64,000 nt of DNA from Neolewinella xylanilytica (GTDB lineage: Bacteria; Bacteroidota; Bacteroidia; Chitinophagales; Saprospiraceae): assembly GCF_002934605.1 (NCBI RefSeq), contig NZ_PTJC01000005.1:744001-808000 (forward strand). The letters run 5' to 3'. Below are positions 1 to 8,227 of this stretch, one piece after another. The translations under genes and the position numbers were made by a program. Below the pieces are notes generated by a model, which was not told where the DNA came from, searched no databases, and worked only from the letters and a program-made list of their open reading frames with translations. Every line of letters begins with the position of its first letter. Position 1 is the first letter of the stretch.

Positions 1-1123
1 TCGCCACTTCCTGGTTGGTGGGGGAGAAATCGACGAGGGGATAGGCGTAATCCGTGGCCTGCAGGAGGTTGCGTTGTCCGCCCTTTAACAGCAATTTGCG
101 CTCGCCGGTATTGACATCCTGTAGGTAGACCTTGTACTTCCCGATCTCGTTCAGGACGTAGGCGATACGCTGGCCGTCCGGACTCACCTTCAACTGGGTG
201 ATCGGTAGCTGCCGTTTGTTTTTGATCTCCAGCAATCCGTCGGTGGGCAGGTTGCGGCCCCGGGCGTCTTCGTTGTACCGGTTGGTGTAGAATTCCTGCC
301 AGTTGTAGAGGACGGTTTCGTAATTACTGCCCAAGACGTATAGGAATCCGTTCTCTACGGAGCGGTTAATCCGCGTCAGGTACAGCAGGTTGGAAACCGT
401 CGGCCGACCGAGATTTTCGGCGATATAGTACCACATGGAGTGGCCGGCCAGTCGTGGGTAATCGGCGGCGAGGTCCTGAAAATCTTCGTATTCTCCGGTA
501 GCCAGTAGATCCCGGAGCTGATCGTCGAGTTCGGAGCTCCATTCCTGGCCGAGGTAGCTGACCAGTCCGGGCTTGAACCAGGTAGGCAGATTCAGCAATA
601 CGGCATTTTGCACCACTTCCTGGACGGTCGATCCGTAAAGCAGTTGCTCGATGTACACGCTGGCCATGGCTTCCCGTACCTGCCGCCGCAGATCGGTGTG
701 ATCGCCGTTGAAGTAAACGAAGGCCTTGTTACCCAGGAATTTCGCCTGGGTGCCGGTCAGGTAGCTGGTATTGGTATTCAGCGACTGGTTGCCCACCAGT
801 TCGAATACCTCCTCGTTGCCGATGTTGCTCTGCTTAACGTCGGTGATGTCCTGGTAGGTGATCAGTTGCACCTTCTCGTTCAACCGGCTCTCCAGCATCT
901 TCTGGATGTAAGCAAAATCGTACTCCGCAAACTGGACGACCGCCTGGCCGATACCCTGGTTGTTGCCGTACCAGTACGTGATGAAGTTATCGGATTCGTA
1001 CTTCTCCCAATCCTCGAAATCGTCGTGGTACTGCACCCGGTTCTTGCCGAACTCCACGCGGGAAGTCTGGGCCGGAAGCGCCGAAAATGCGCAGCAGACA
1101 AGAAAAAAGAGTAGAATACGCAT
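1..1123 (-). CDS. Exported beta-propeller-type protein (TolB/DPP-IV N-terminal-like), 3' end outside window
   Basis: The gene starts at ATG 1123 and runs off the left edge after about 374 codons. The first ~20 residues are a signal peptide (hydrophobic core ending in LPAQ). The next ~270 residues resemble the N-terminal part of Bacteroidota proteins in which a peptidase-like or membrane-associated region precedes WD40-like/TolB propeller repeats. The last visible part contains SPDGQRIAYVLN, a typical TolB/DPP-IV blade motif, followed by KYKVYLQDVNTGERK, the next strand of a blade. It is probably periplasmic or surface-exposed. A tandem repeat array lies directly upstream. The exact function is unknown and the C-terminal half is not visible. 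Confidence 0.75.
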   Translation of the reverse strand, partial: MRILLFFLVCCAFSALPAQTSRVEFGKNRVQYHDDFEDWEKYESDNFITYWYGNNQGIGQAVVQFAEYDFAYIQKMLESRLNEKVQLITYQDITDVKQSNIGNEEVFELVGNQSLNTNTSYLTGTQAKFLGNKAFVYFNGDHTDLRRQVREAMASVYIEQLLYGSTVQEVVQNAVLLNLPTWFKPGLVSYLGQEWSSELDDQLRDLLATGEYEDFQDLAADYPRLAGHSMWYYIAENLGRPTVSNLLYLTRINRSVENGFLYVLGSNYETVLYNWQEFYTNRYNEDARGRNLPTDGLLEIKNKRQLPITQLKVSPDGQRIAYVLNEIGKYKVYLQDVNTGERKLLLKGGQRNLLQATDYAYPLVDFSPTNQEVA

Positions 1124-1240
1124 GGAAGACCGTTTACATCGTTTGCCTGGCGCGATCCCCACATATGGGAAGGCCGTCAAGCAAGATAACGGAAAAGCCG
1201 GCGATAGGTTAGCGTTTAACTTCGGTTTGGTCGGGGGGAG

Positions 1241-1760
1241 GGAGGAGTGAATGGTTGAAGGGCTGAGTTAGTGAATGGTGGAGGTGCTCGCCTTCGGCTC
1301 GTGGGGGGGAGGAGTGAATGGTTGAAGGGCTGAATTAGTGAATGGTGGAGGTGCTCGCCTTCGGCTCGAGGAGGGAGGAGTGAATGGTTGAAGGGCTGAG
1401 TTAGTGAATGGTGGAGGTGCTCGCCTTCGGCTCGTGGGGGGAGGAGTGAATGGTTGAAGGGCTGAATTAGTGAATGGTGGAGGTGCTCGCCTTCGGCTCG
1501 TGGGGGGGAGGAGTGAATGGTTGAAGGGCTGAATTAGTGAATGGTGGAGATGCTCGCCTTCGGCTCGTGGGGGGAGGAGTGAATGGTTGAATGGCTGAAT
1601 TAGTGAATGGTGGAGGTGCTCGCCTTCGGCTCGTGGGGGGAGGAGTGAATGGTTGAAGGGCTGAATTAGTGGAGATGCTCGCCTTCGGCTCGTGGGGGGA
1701 GGAGTGAATGGTTGAAGGGCTGAATTAGTGAATGGTGGAGATGCTCGCCTTCGGCTCGTT
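1241..1760. repeat. Tandem array of eight ~66-bp units
   Basis: Eight near-identical units begin at about 1243, 1310, 1376, 1442, 1509, 1575, 1641 and 1700. Each contains AGGAGTGAATGGTTGAAG, then a TTAGTGAATGGTGGAG part, then TGCTCGCCTTCGGCTCG and a G-run. Spacing is 66-67 bp except the seventh unit, which is 59 bp because of an internal deletion. Single-base variants (GAGTTAG/GAATTAG, GAGGTG/GAGATG) separate the units. The 66-bp period is a multiple of three, so a spurious repetitive reading frame is open on the minus strand. The units share words with the other repeat fields of this window. Confidence 0.9.
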
Positions 1761-2121
1761 TTTCTTAACACCGATTGACTTCGTCGCTGCCTTCGGCGGT
1801 TCGGGCACAGATTATACACAGATTGGCTGCGCCGCTACTTCGTGGTTTCCCGCAGCACTAATCCGTCGGCGGACGAGCAAAGCTCGGCAGACGACGGATC
1901 CCCGAGCGAAGCGAGCCGGACGACCGAAAATCCGTATCCATCCGTGCCGGCGCAGCCGGTCTATGTTGGTTATCCCACACGAGCGGAGCGAGCTACTCCT
2001 TGCGGTAGCCAATTCACTAATCCAATCATTCAGTAATTCACCACATCCTCCCGGGCGGAGCGAGCTACCTCTTGCGGCAGCCAATTCACTAATCCAATAA
2101 TTCGGTAATTCACCAATTACC
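1761..2121. repeat. Composite intergenic repeat field downstream of the parA operon
   Basis: No gene is seen here. The stretch has modules found again near 43 kb and 48 kb: a CACAGATT...GGCTGCGCCGCTACTTCGTGG part at about 1806-1850, a GAGCGAAGCGAGCCGG-type part near 1902, and two copies (about 1981-2043 and 2052-2115) of a GGCGGAGCGAGCTACC / CCAATTCACTAATCCAAT unit spaced about 71 bp. It separates the tandem array from the 3' end of the ribbon-helix-helix-like gene. Confidence 0.75.
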
Positions 2122-2547
2122 TTACCCCTCTAAATACTTAGCCACCATCTCCTGCACCACGTCCTTCAGGTACATCTTTCGTTGCTTGGCTTCTTCCTTT
2201 AGGGTGAGCAGGTGGTCTTTGTTAAAGACCAGCGTCACGCGCTTGGTTTCTTCCTTGGTGGGCTCCTCGGGCTCGCGATCGGGGTCGTCCTGGACGGTGC
2301 TGCGAATGAGGTAGTCGAGGCCGGTACGACGGCGGTTGCGGCTGCTGCGACGATTATCGTCGCTGATGAAGACGTCGAGGTTCTTCGTGAAGTTCTTGCT
2401 GGTGATCTTCTTTTTGGCCTTCTTGGTCTTCACCGGTACGTCTACGTCCACCACCTCTTCCTCGACGGCCATGGGGTCGTCACCAATGAGGTAGTCATTA
2501 TCCTCAAAGAGCCCGGATAGGTTGTCGGTAAAGCGTTTCTTGGCCAT
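2122..2547 (-). CDS. Small basic ribbon-helix-helix-like partner of ParA
   Basis: 141 residues. The middle is low-complexity and charged (acidic around residues 25-35, then a KTKKAKKKITSKN basic stretch and RRSSRNRRRTG). The last ~40 residues begin KRVTLVFNKDHLLTLKEEA and continue as a helix-turn-helix-like segment, which fits a ribbon-helix-helix (MetJ/Arc) DNA-binding domain. The gene starts 6 bp after the stop of the ParA gene, so both are surely one operon. By analogy with ParA systems that use a ribbon-helix-helix centromere-binding protein, I infer it binds DNA and stimulates the ATPase. This is an inference from fold-like sequence and gene order; no parS site was identified. Confidence 0.7.
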   Translation of the reverse strand: MAKKRFTDNLSGLFEDNDYLIGDDPMAVEEEVVDVDVPVKTKKAKKKITSKNFTKNLDVFISDDNRRSSRNRRRTGLDYLIRSTVQDDPDREPEEPTKEETKRVTLVFNKDHLLTLKEEAKQRKMYLKDVVQEMVAKYLEG

Positions 2548-2553
2548 CTCGGA

Positions 2554-3360
2554 TTACTTAGCGGGGGTCGTTGCGGGTTGCTCCTTTTTGCGGGGCCGGG
2601 TGTGGATCGGATTATCCGTCCGCTCCATGATCTCCTTACATACCTTTAGGTAGTCCTTGGCGCCGTTGCTGGAGCCGCTGTAGGTGAAGATGTCCTGTCC
2701 CTGCGAGGGAGCTTCCGCTAAGGAAACGTTATTCCGGATATAAGTTTCGAAGACCAGGGGACCGAAGTACTTGTGGATGGTTTCCACCACGTCGCGGTTG
2801 AGCACCTTGCGCTGGTCGTACATCGTGGCCAGTACGCCGCTGATGTGCAGGTCCTTATTGAGGCGGAGCTTTACCTTCTGGATGACCTGCTTAATCTTGG
2901 CTAGTCCTTGCATCGCCAGGAATTCGGTCTGCAGCGGGATGATCACCTGCTGGCTGCTCGTCAGGGCGTTCAGCGTAAGTAGCCCGAGGCTTGGCGGACA
3001 GTCGATGATGATGTAGTCGTAATCCGCGTCCACGCCGGCGAACAGCTCCCGCAGAATGAATTCGCGGCCGGCCTCGTTCACGAGCTCCATCTCGGCGCTG
3101 GAAAGATCCAGGCTAGAGGTCACGACGTGAAAACCTTCCTTCACCTCGAAGGGCGCCAGGTCGGATTCGCCCATCATACTTTCGTAGATGGTGACCGCCT
3201 GTCGCGGAATGCCGAGGCTCAGCGTCAGGTTAGCCTGCGGATCCAGGTCCACGAGCAATACCCGTTTTCCCAGTTCGACTAATCCGGCTCCGATGTTGAT
3301 GGCGCTGGTGGTTTTTCCAACCCCGCCTTTGTGGTTCAGTAAGCTTACTACAGTTGCCAT
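2554..3360 (-). CDS. parA: ParA/Soj-family ATPase
   Basis: 268 residues. It has a deviant Walker A motif KGGVGKTT at residues 11-18 with the signature lysine, the LLVDLDPQAN switch I/A' segment near 38-48, and a DYIIIDCPPSLG Walker B segment near 115. These define the ParA/MinD/Soj family of DNA-segregation ATPases, which dimerise on ATP and bind nucleoid DNA nonspecifically. The C-terminal ~25 residues are Lys/Pro-rich and family-atypical. No ParB (HTH/CTPase) gene is adjacent; instead the next gene is a small RHH-like protein. The start fits the family N-terminus (ATVVSLLNHKGG). It could segregate the chromosome or position another cargo. Confidence 0.92.
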   Translation of the reverse strand: MATVVSLLNHKGGVGKTTSAINIGAGLVELGKRVLLVDLDPQANLTLSLGIPRQAVTIYESMMGESDLAPFEVKEGFHVVTSSLDLSSAEMELVNEAGREFILRELFAGVDADYDYIIIDCPPSLGLLTLNALTSSQQVIIPLQTEFLAMQGLAKIKQVIQKVKLRLNKDLHISGVLATMYDQRKVLNRDVVETIHKYFGPLVFETYIRNNVSLAEAPSQGQDIFTYSGSSNGAKDYLKVCKEIMERTDNPIHTRPRKKEQPATTPAK

Positions 3361-3381
3361 GCAAGGTGCTTGGTGTTGCGG

Positions 3382-3389
3382 CGAAGGTA
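3382..3389 (-). promoter_or_regulatory. Promoter -7 box upstream of parA
   Basis: TACCTTCG on the minus strand matches the Bacteroidota -7 consensus TAnnTTTG with one change and ends 21 bp before the parA start codon. A clear -33 element at the usual distance is not visible. Confidence 0.45.
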
Positions 3390-3619
3390 GTGAATTTAAT
3401 TCAAAATGTTGGGCGCCGGAGCGCAGGAAGGATCCGGATTGGCGGAAGTTGAAGATTTCAAAACGCTCATACCATCCACTCCGTCGTGGCCGTGGCTTTG
3501 CGACCGCTTTCGCCGGCCTCCGTAGATGAAACGGCGTATTCCTGCGTTGGAAAAAGCGTCACCCGCTTACGCGGCCCGGTGGTTTTAGCCCCCGATTCCT
3601 GTTCACCTGACCCTGAATA

Positions 3620-4264
3620 ATGTACACCCCACAGCGCCTAGCCGCCCTCTTCCTTCTGTTGGCCCTGATCGGTCGCCCCGTGCTCGCACAAAACAACAGC
3701 ATCATCTCCATTGCCCCGGACCTGACGATACTGTTGAATAAGCAAGGGCTCAATCTCTACGACAACGGCTACCTGGTCGATCATGCGCCCTCTAACCTCA
3801 GCTTCGGCCTGTCCGCGCTGCGGCGGCATTATTCCCGGGCGGGTAAACCGCTTTCCTTTGAATACGGTCTGCGGTTGCATAAGGAAACCACCCGGCTGGA
3901 CGTAACCGGACCGAACGCCGAGCGGTCCGGTATCACCCTGCACCAGCTCGGCGTGGGCGTGCCGCTCCGGGTCTTCTTCGACGGCTGGAAGAAGGGCAAG
4001 GGCCTGATAAAGAACCAGAGTGGATTGTTCGTGGAGCTCATGAACAGCGCCAACTTCCGGGGCGATCTGTCGAAGAACGTCTACACTTCCCACCTGTCCC
4101 TGGGGGCCAGGACGAAGGGCCGCGTCGTATACTTCCAGATTGCCTTCGGCTGGCCGGTCTACACCAGCCAGACCTTCTTCACCGCCCTGGATCGCGGCTT
4201 CGCATTCACCAATAATCAGCGCCGCTTCGCGCTGTTGACCCTGGGCTATTCCCTGCCGGATTAA
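3620..4264 (+). CDS. Exported outer-membrane-type hypothetical protein
   Basis: 214 residues with an N-terminal signal peptide (hydrophobic stretch 8-20, cleavage after LAQ at about 24). The mature part alternates hydrophobic and polar residues in short strand-like blocks with a terminal aromatic-containing strand (LLTLGYSLPD), as in small Bacteroidota outer-membrane beta-barrels. I do not recognise a named family. The 3' end overlaps the convergent methyltransferase gene by 4 bp. Confidence 0.7.
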   Translation: MYTPQRLAALFLLLALIGRPVLAQNNSIISIAPDLTILLNKQGLNLYDNGYLVDHAPSNLSFGLSALRRHYSRAGKPLSFEYGLRLHKETTRLDVTGPNAERSGITLHQLGVGVPLRVFFDGWKKGKGLIKNQSGLFVELMNSANFRGDLSKNVYTSHLSLGARTKGRVVYFQIAFGWPVYTSQTFFTALDRGFAFTNNQRRFALLTLGYSLPD

Positions 4265-4905
4265 TCCTTCCGGCCGGCCGGTAGCGGCTTCCGCCCCACG
4301 AAGCGTACCACCGAACCCAGCCCGTTGTGGTACTTCCCTTCCCGGAGCTCCACTTCCTCTTCCGCCAGCCGCTGAATCGTATATCCCGGAAAATCACGAC
4401 GCAGATCCTCCACGGAGAACAGCAAGCGGGCGTCCCACGGTCCCCCGACTTCCGGGTCGCGTTCCCGGTACGCCAGATGGTCTGCGCCGAACGCCTCGAA
4501 GAGGAGGGCGCCGCCGGGTTTCAGGTAGGTGTGCAGCAGGGCGTGGTAGTGCGTCCGTACGCTCGGGGGGAAGTGGGCGTAGATCAGCGCCACCGCGTCG
4601 AACTGCCCGACGGCATAGCCGAGCTCCGGCAGGTCACCCACGCGGTAATCGATCCGCACCCCGCGGTCCGTGGCCAGTTGCAGTGCCTTGGCCCGCCCCG
4701 CCGCACTGATGTCGAAGGCGGAGACCGACCATCCCCGTTGCGCCGCGTATACGGCGTTGCGCCCTTCCCCCTCGGCGCCGAAGAGGATGGTTCCGGGGGG
4801 CAGGTCTTGCAGCTGAGCGGCCAGAAAAACGTTCGGTTCGCTGCCGTAGGCGTAGCCGGGTTCGCCGAAGCGGGTGTTCCAGAGAGTTAGCCAGTCGTTT
4901 GCCAT
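4261..4905 (-). CDS. Class I SAM-dependent methyltransferase
   Basis: 214 residues. The N-terminus WNTRFGEPGYAYGSEPNVFL is typical of the TehB/thiopurine-type branch of small methyltransferases. Motif I (SAM binding) is GAEGEGRNAVYAA at about 43-55, followed by the acidic AFDIS strand end and a GDLPELG segment. LKPGGALLFEAFG is the conserved post-motif-III strand. A cytosolic small-molecule methyltransferase is likely; the substrate cannot be read from the sequence. It is convergent with the preceding exported-protein gene. Confidence 0.85.
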   Translation of the reverse strand: MANDWLTLWNTRFGEPGYAYGSEPNVFLAAQLQDLPPGTILFGAEGEGRNAVYAAQRGWSVSAFDISAAGRAKALQLATDRGVRIDYRVGDLPELGYAVGQFDAVALIYAHFPPSVRTHYHALLHTYLKPGGALLFEAFGADHLAYRERDPEVGGPWDARLLFSVEDLRRDFPGYTIQRLAEEEVELREGKYHNGLGSVVRFVGRKPLPAGRKD

Positions 4906-5004
4906 GGGTGGTGTTTAGGGGGGAGGATGCGGGTCGCCGGCTTGCCCGGGGTGGGCGGCGCGGACTTCCTCGCCTTTGCTGTACCCAGAATACGGATTAT
5001 ATCC

Positions 5005-5463
5005 CTATCGCCACGGAGCCGTTCGGTCCGGATGGCCGTCCCACGCCGCGAAGCCGAACGTCCGAAAGATCGGAAAAAATAGCAGCAGGGAACCGATCCG
5101 AATCAGGGGATACAAGTAAGGCGGCGACTGAAAAAGGAAGGCGAAGGGAGCCCCTTTCCCACCAATCTCGCCGCCGTTGATCACCCCGTCCAACTGGCTG
5201 ACCCACAGGCTTACTTCGTGCACCGTTGTCAATAGGATGAGGACAAAGATCCCTGTAGTAACCGTTTTGGTCTGAAATTGCCGCCACCGGAGGTATCCCA
5301 GCAGCACTCCACCCTGAATCAGGAGCACGGCGGCGTGAGCATCCAGGCGAAGGGCAAAAAAATCGGGAGCCAGAATGCAGAAGGCCAGTAGGAAGTTAAG
5401 CCAGGAAAATGCCCGCAAATTGCTTTGGGCGTCCTGTAGTTTATACTCCTGAATGTAGTGCAC
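5005..5463 (-). CDS. Small integral membrane protein, hypothetical
   Basis: 152 residues with about four hydrophobic segments: near 20-38 (FSWLNFLLAFCILAP), 44-60, 69-86 (TTGIFVLILLTTVHEVSL) and 115-135 (LYPLIRIGSLLLFFPIF). No signal peptide or known domain is recognised. It stands alone between the methyltransferase and a divergently oriented lipoprotein gene. Confidence 0.65.
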   Translation of the reverse strand: MHYIQEYKLQDAQSNLRAFSWLNFLLAFCILAPDFFALRLDAHAAVLLIQGGVLLGYLRWRQFQTKTVTTGIFVLILLTTVHEVSLWVSQLDGVINGGEIGGKGAPFAFLFQSPPYLYPLIRIGSLLLFFPIFRTFGFAAWDGHPDRTAPWR

Positions 5464-5679
5464 GGGTAGGGTGTTGCGGGTTAGCGATCTCCGGTCCTAG
5501 TATGTGGAGGAGCGGCTCGCCCTAATTTCGGATAGTAAGCTAACGCATCCATTACCGGCTAGGAACGGACGCCGCGTAATTAACGTTTTCGTAGAACCCT
5601 ACACCCGGCCCGCGCCCTATTTTGCCGAAGTTGATCGCTTCTCTCCCCCTGCCCCCCGAAAGCTACGAACACCTTACCC

Positions 5680-6333
5680 ATGACCTACCACCCATTCAGG
5701 CCAACGCTTGTATCCTTCTGCTTACTCCTGGCCTTGATCGCATTCCCTGGCTGCTACGACGATGACGACGCCTACGTACCCGAACCAACCTGCGAGGGAC
5801 CGAACGGGCAGGGCTGCACCGGTGAATCCACCTGCGACAATGGCAGCTGCGCCTGCCTGGATCCCTCCAATCAGATCGCGCCCGAATTTTGCGTACAGAA
5901 CCAGTACCGGAATACGTTCGTCACCTACGACCAAATTCTCGGATGCAGCGATACCAGCCTGATCGCTTTTCTGGACGACCCTTTCGCGATTGAGTGGCAA
6001 GACAATGAGGCTTCCCGCGGCCTATCGACCTACGGCTACAACCGCGACCCCAATATTTATCTGCCGGGGGGCACCGGGGCCACCCTGATCCGCCCCGCCG
6101 GTACCAATACCGGAGCCGATAGCATTTATATCACCGAAATTTTTGGTCCGGAGGGAATTTACTGCTCCCGCGAATCATGGACTTGCATAAATTCTTTCAA
6201 GGGTGCTTTCGTGGGGCGCGATACTATTCGCGGAGTATTCCGCCTGATTGGATGCAATGACAGGAATTCCGGGGAACCCTTTCCGGAGGCATTCCTGCAA
6301 GAAACGCCGATGACCTTCGTGCGGGTGAATTAA
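5680..6333 (+). CDS. Lipoprotein with a Cys-rich EGF-like N-terminal segment
   Basis: 217 residues. The signal peptide ends in a lipobox (LIAFPGC, Cys25), followed by an acidic DDDD stretch that in Bacteroidota favours outer-membrane/surface lipoproteins. Residues ~38-66 contain closely spaced cysteines (CEGPNGQGCTGESTCDNGSCAC) like an EGF-type knot; four further cysteines lie towards the C-terminus. The rest is a beta-rich domain without a recognised family. A monocistronic gene in its own intergenic space. Confidence 0.75.
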   Translation: MTYHPFRPTLVSFCLLLALIAFPGCYDDDDAYVPEPTCEGPNGQGCTGESTCDNGSCACLDPSNQIAPEFCVQNQYRNTFVTYDQILGCSDTSLIAFLDDPFAIEWQDNEASRGLSTYGYNRDPNIYLPGGTGATLIRPAGTNTGADSIYITEIFGPEGIYCSRESWTCINSFKGAFVGRDTIRGVFRLIGCNDRNSGEPFPEAFLQETPMTFVRVN

Positions 6334-6440
6334 GCTCTAAAGGTCGACCCGAGAAGCTACCGTGCGTCGGGGCGCGGGAAGGATGCATTCCAGCCAATCG
6401 GGGGAACGGTAACTATTGCCCCGATCCACCATTCCGTTCC

Positions 6441-8207
6441 TCATTCGCCCCCGGCCAGCGCCGCCATAATCCGGTGGAAGACCTCGGTATTCTCGAACAC
6501 CCCGGTAAAGGCCGCCGCCCCCGGTCCGTAGGCGAACAGGGGAACCAGCGTCCCGGTATGGTCGACGCTGAGGAAGTCGGCGCGTACCGATCCGTTGGTG
6601 GTGCCCGTAGCTACGCCGAGCCCCCCGGTCTCGTGGTCGGCCGTAACGATGACCAGGGTTTCCCGGTCGGTATCCGCGAAGCGCAGGGCCCTGGCTACGG
6701 CACGGTCGAAGTCCAGCATTTCGGTGACGACGGTGGTAATGTCGTTCGCGTGCCCGCCGCTGTCGATCTGGGCCCCCTCGACCAGGAGGAAGAAGGGACG
6801 GTCCGTCCGGCCCAGTACGGACAGGGCCGTATCCACGCTGGCCGGGAGGAAGTCGCCCCGGCCGTCCTCCACCGAGGGCATTTTGCCGGCTCCGTGGTAG
6901 ATGGCCGTCGGGCGGTCCAGGTTGCCGATGTCCTCCAGGGACCGGGATTGGTACCGCTCCGCGATCCGGTCCGCCTTCGCGGCACCGCCGGCGATGAAGA
7001 AGTCCAGGTCGCTGGCTACCAGGTCGGCGATGATCTTGTCCGAATCGTCGCGCTCGGCGGTGTGGGCGTAAAAGGCGGAGGGGGTGGCCCCGTCGATGCC
7101 GTCGGTTGTGATGATGCCCGTCGTGTAGCCTTCCCGGCCGAGGAGCTCGACCAGGGTAGGCAGATCCCCGCCGGCGGTGTCGACGCCGATCGACCGGTTG
7201 TTCGTCTTCTCGCCGGTCGCCATGGCGGTGCCCCCGGCGGCCGAATCCGTCACGGCGTCGTCGGCCGCGGTGGTGCTGACCAAGCCGACGTGCTTGATCC
7301 GGGTAAGGGAAAGGTCGCCGCCGTTGGCGACGCGGGCCGCGGAAATCTGGGAGAGTCCGTTGCCGTCGCCGATCAGCAGGATGACGTTGCGGGCTCGCGC
7401 GTTCGGGTCGAAGTTATTGCTGGGTTCGTATACCGGCGATTCCTGCTCCAGGCGGTAGGTGCGCTGTGGTAGCTGGTCGAGGAAGGCGCGGGCGGGGGCC
7501 GGGCGGTCCGTATTGATGTAACCGACCCCGAGTCCGGCGAAGTAGGCCCAGGCGGTCTTCGTATCCGGGGTAGCCCAGAAGCGGAAGGGCTTGCCGGTGG
7601 GCGCTACGGTTGCCAGGACTTGTTGCACCCGCGCCCCGTCGCCCGACGTAATTCTGCCGTAGCCGTTCCACACGGAGTAATCCCGGAAGCTCTGGCTGAT
7701 GAGCGCCACCTTGTCCAGGTCGATCTCGCCCAGGTCGTCCAGCCGCTGGTGGTCGAAGTAGATGAAGTCTGGGTAGTTTCCGTAGTCCGCGGCCTCGGGA
7801 CGGTTGCCGGAGATGACGAAAGTTACCTGTCCGCTCTCCGTCAGTTTCGGGTAGCGCTGGATCGCGGCGACCACCTCGTCCAGGGTTTCGTAGGCTTCCG
7901 ACTTCAGGTCGATGAGGAGCTGGACCGGCCGCAACGCAACGCGCTCCGCCAGGCGATCGAGCTCCTCCAGGTAGAGGGCGGAGAAGGTGGCACCGGACGC
8001 GATTTCCGCGCGGGAGTGGGTGGCGAACAGCGTATCCCGTTCCAGGTAGAGGTCCACCTCGATCGATTCGGCCCCGTTCCCGTAGGCGTGCCAGAAGGGG
8101 ACGTCACGGACGTAATCGTTGTGGGCGTGCACCCGGTAGGTCTGCTGCGCCAGTAGCGGAGTGAGGGTGCAAAGCAGAAAATAGACTAAGCAGGTGGAGG
8201 CTTTCAT
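6441..8207 (-). CDS. Fusion: glycerophosphodiesterase-like domain + alkaline phosphatase
   Basis: 588 residues. Signal peptide 1-21. Residues ~24-250 form a PLC-like/GDPD-type barrel (AHNDY at 28-32, ESIEVDLYL with Glu50/Asp52, THS with His64, closing with GYINTDRP). Residues ~272-588 form an alkaline phosphatase: metal ligand Asp281 in LLIGDGNG, nucleophile Ser322 in VTDSAAGG, IDSGGHAND and VTADHETGG metal-binding motifs. Together the enzyme could cleave a glycerophosphodiester and then dephosphorylate the resulting monoester in the periplasm or outside. It starts 20 bp after the second phosphatase gene, so both are one transcript. The coupling of activities is an inference. Confidence 0.9.
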   Translation of the reverse strand: MKASTCLVYFLLCTLTPLLAQQTYRVHAHNDYVRDVPFWHAYGNGAESIEVDLYLERDTLFATHSRAEIASGATFSALYLEELDRLAERVALRPVQLLIDLKSEAYETLDEVVAAIQRYPKLTESGQVTFVISGNRPEAADYGNYPDFIYFDHQRLDDLGEIDLDKVALISQSFRDYSVWNGYGRITSGDGARVQQVLATVAPTGKPFRFWATPDTKTAWAYFAGLGVGYINTDRPAPARAFLDQLPQRTYRLEQESPVYEPSNNFDPNARARNVILLIGDGNGLSQISAARVANGGDLSLTRIKHVGLVSTTAADDAVTDSAAGGTAMATGEKTNNRSIGVDTAGGDLPTLVELLGREGYTTGIITTDGIDGATPSAFYAHTAERDDSDKIIADLVASDLDFFIAGGAAKADRIAERYQSRSLEDIGNLDRPTAIYHGAGKMPSVEDGRGDFLPASVDTALSVLGRTDRPFFLLVEGAQIDSGGHANDITTVVTEMLDFDRAVARALRFADTDRETLVIVTADHETGGLGVATGTTNGSVRADFLSVDHTGTLVPLFAYGPGAAAFTGVFENTEVFHRIMAALAGGE

Positions 8208-8227
8208 ACTACGGAAGATCAGGATCG

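Noticed and set aside
1241-1760. CRISPR array
   Set aside because: Units are contiguous and nearly identical over their full length; there are no variable spacers and no cas genes.
1268-1819. 183-residue minus-strand ORF made of 22-residue repeats
   Set aside because: It exists only because the 66-bp repeat unit is a multiple of three; the product is repetitive Arg/Pro/Ser-rich and units with other lengths break the frame.
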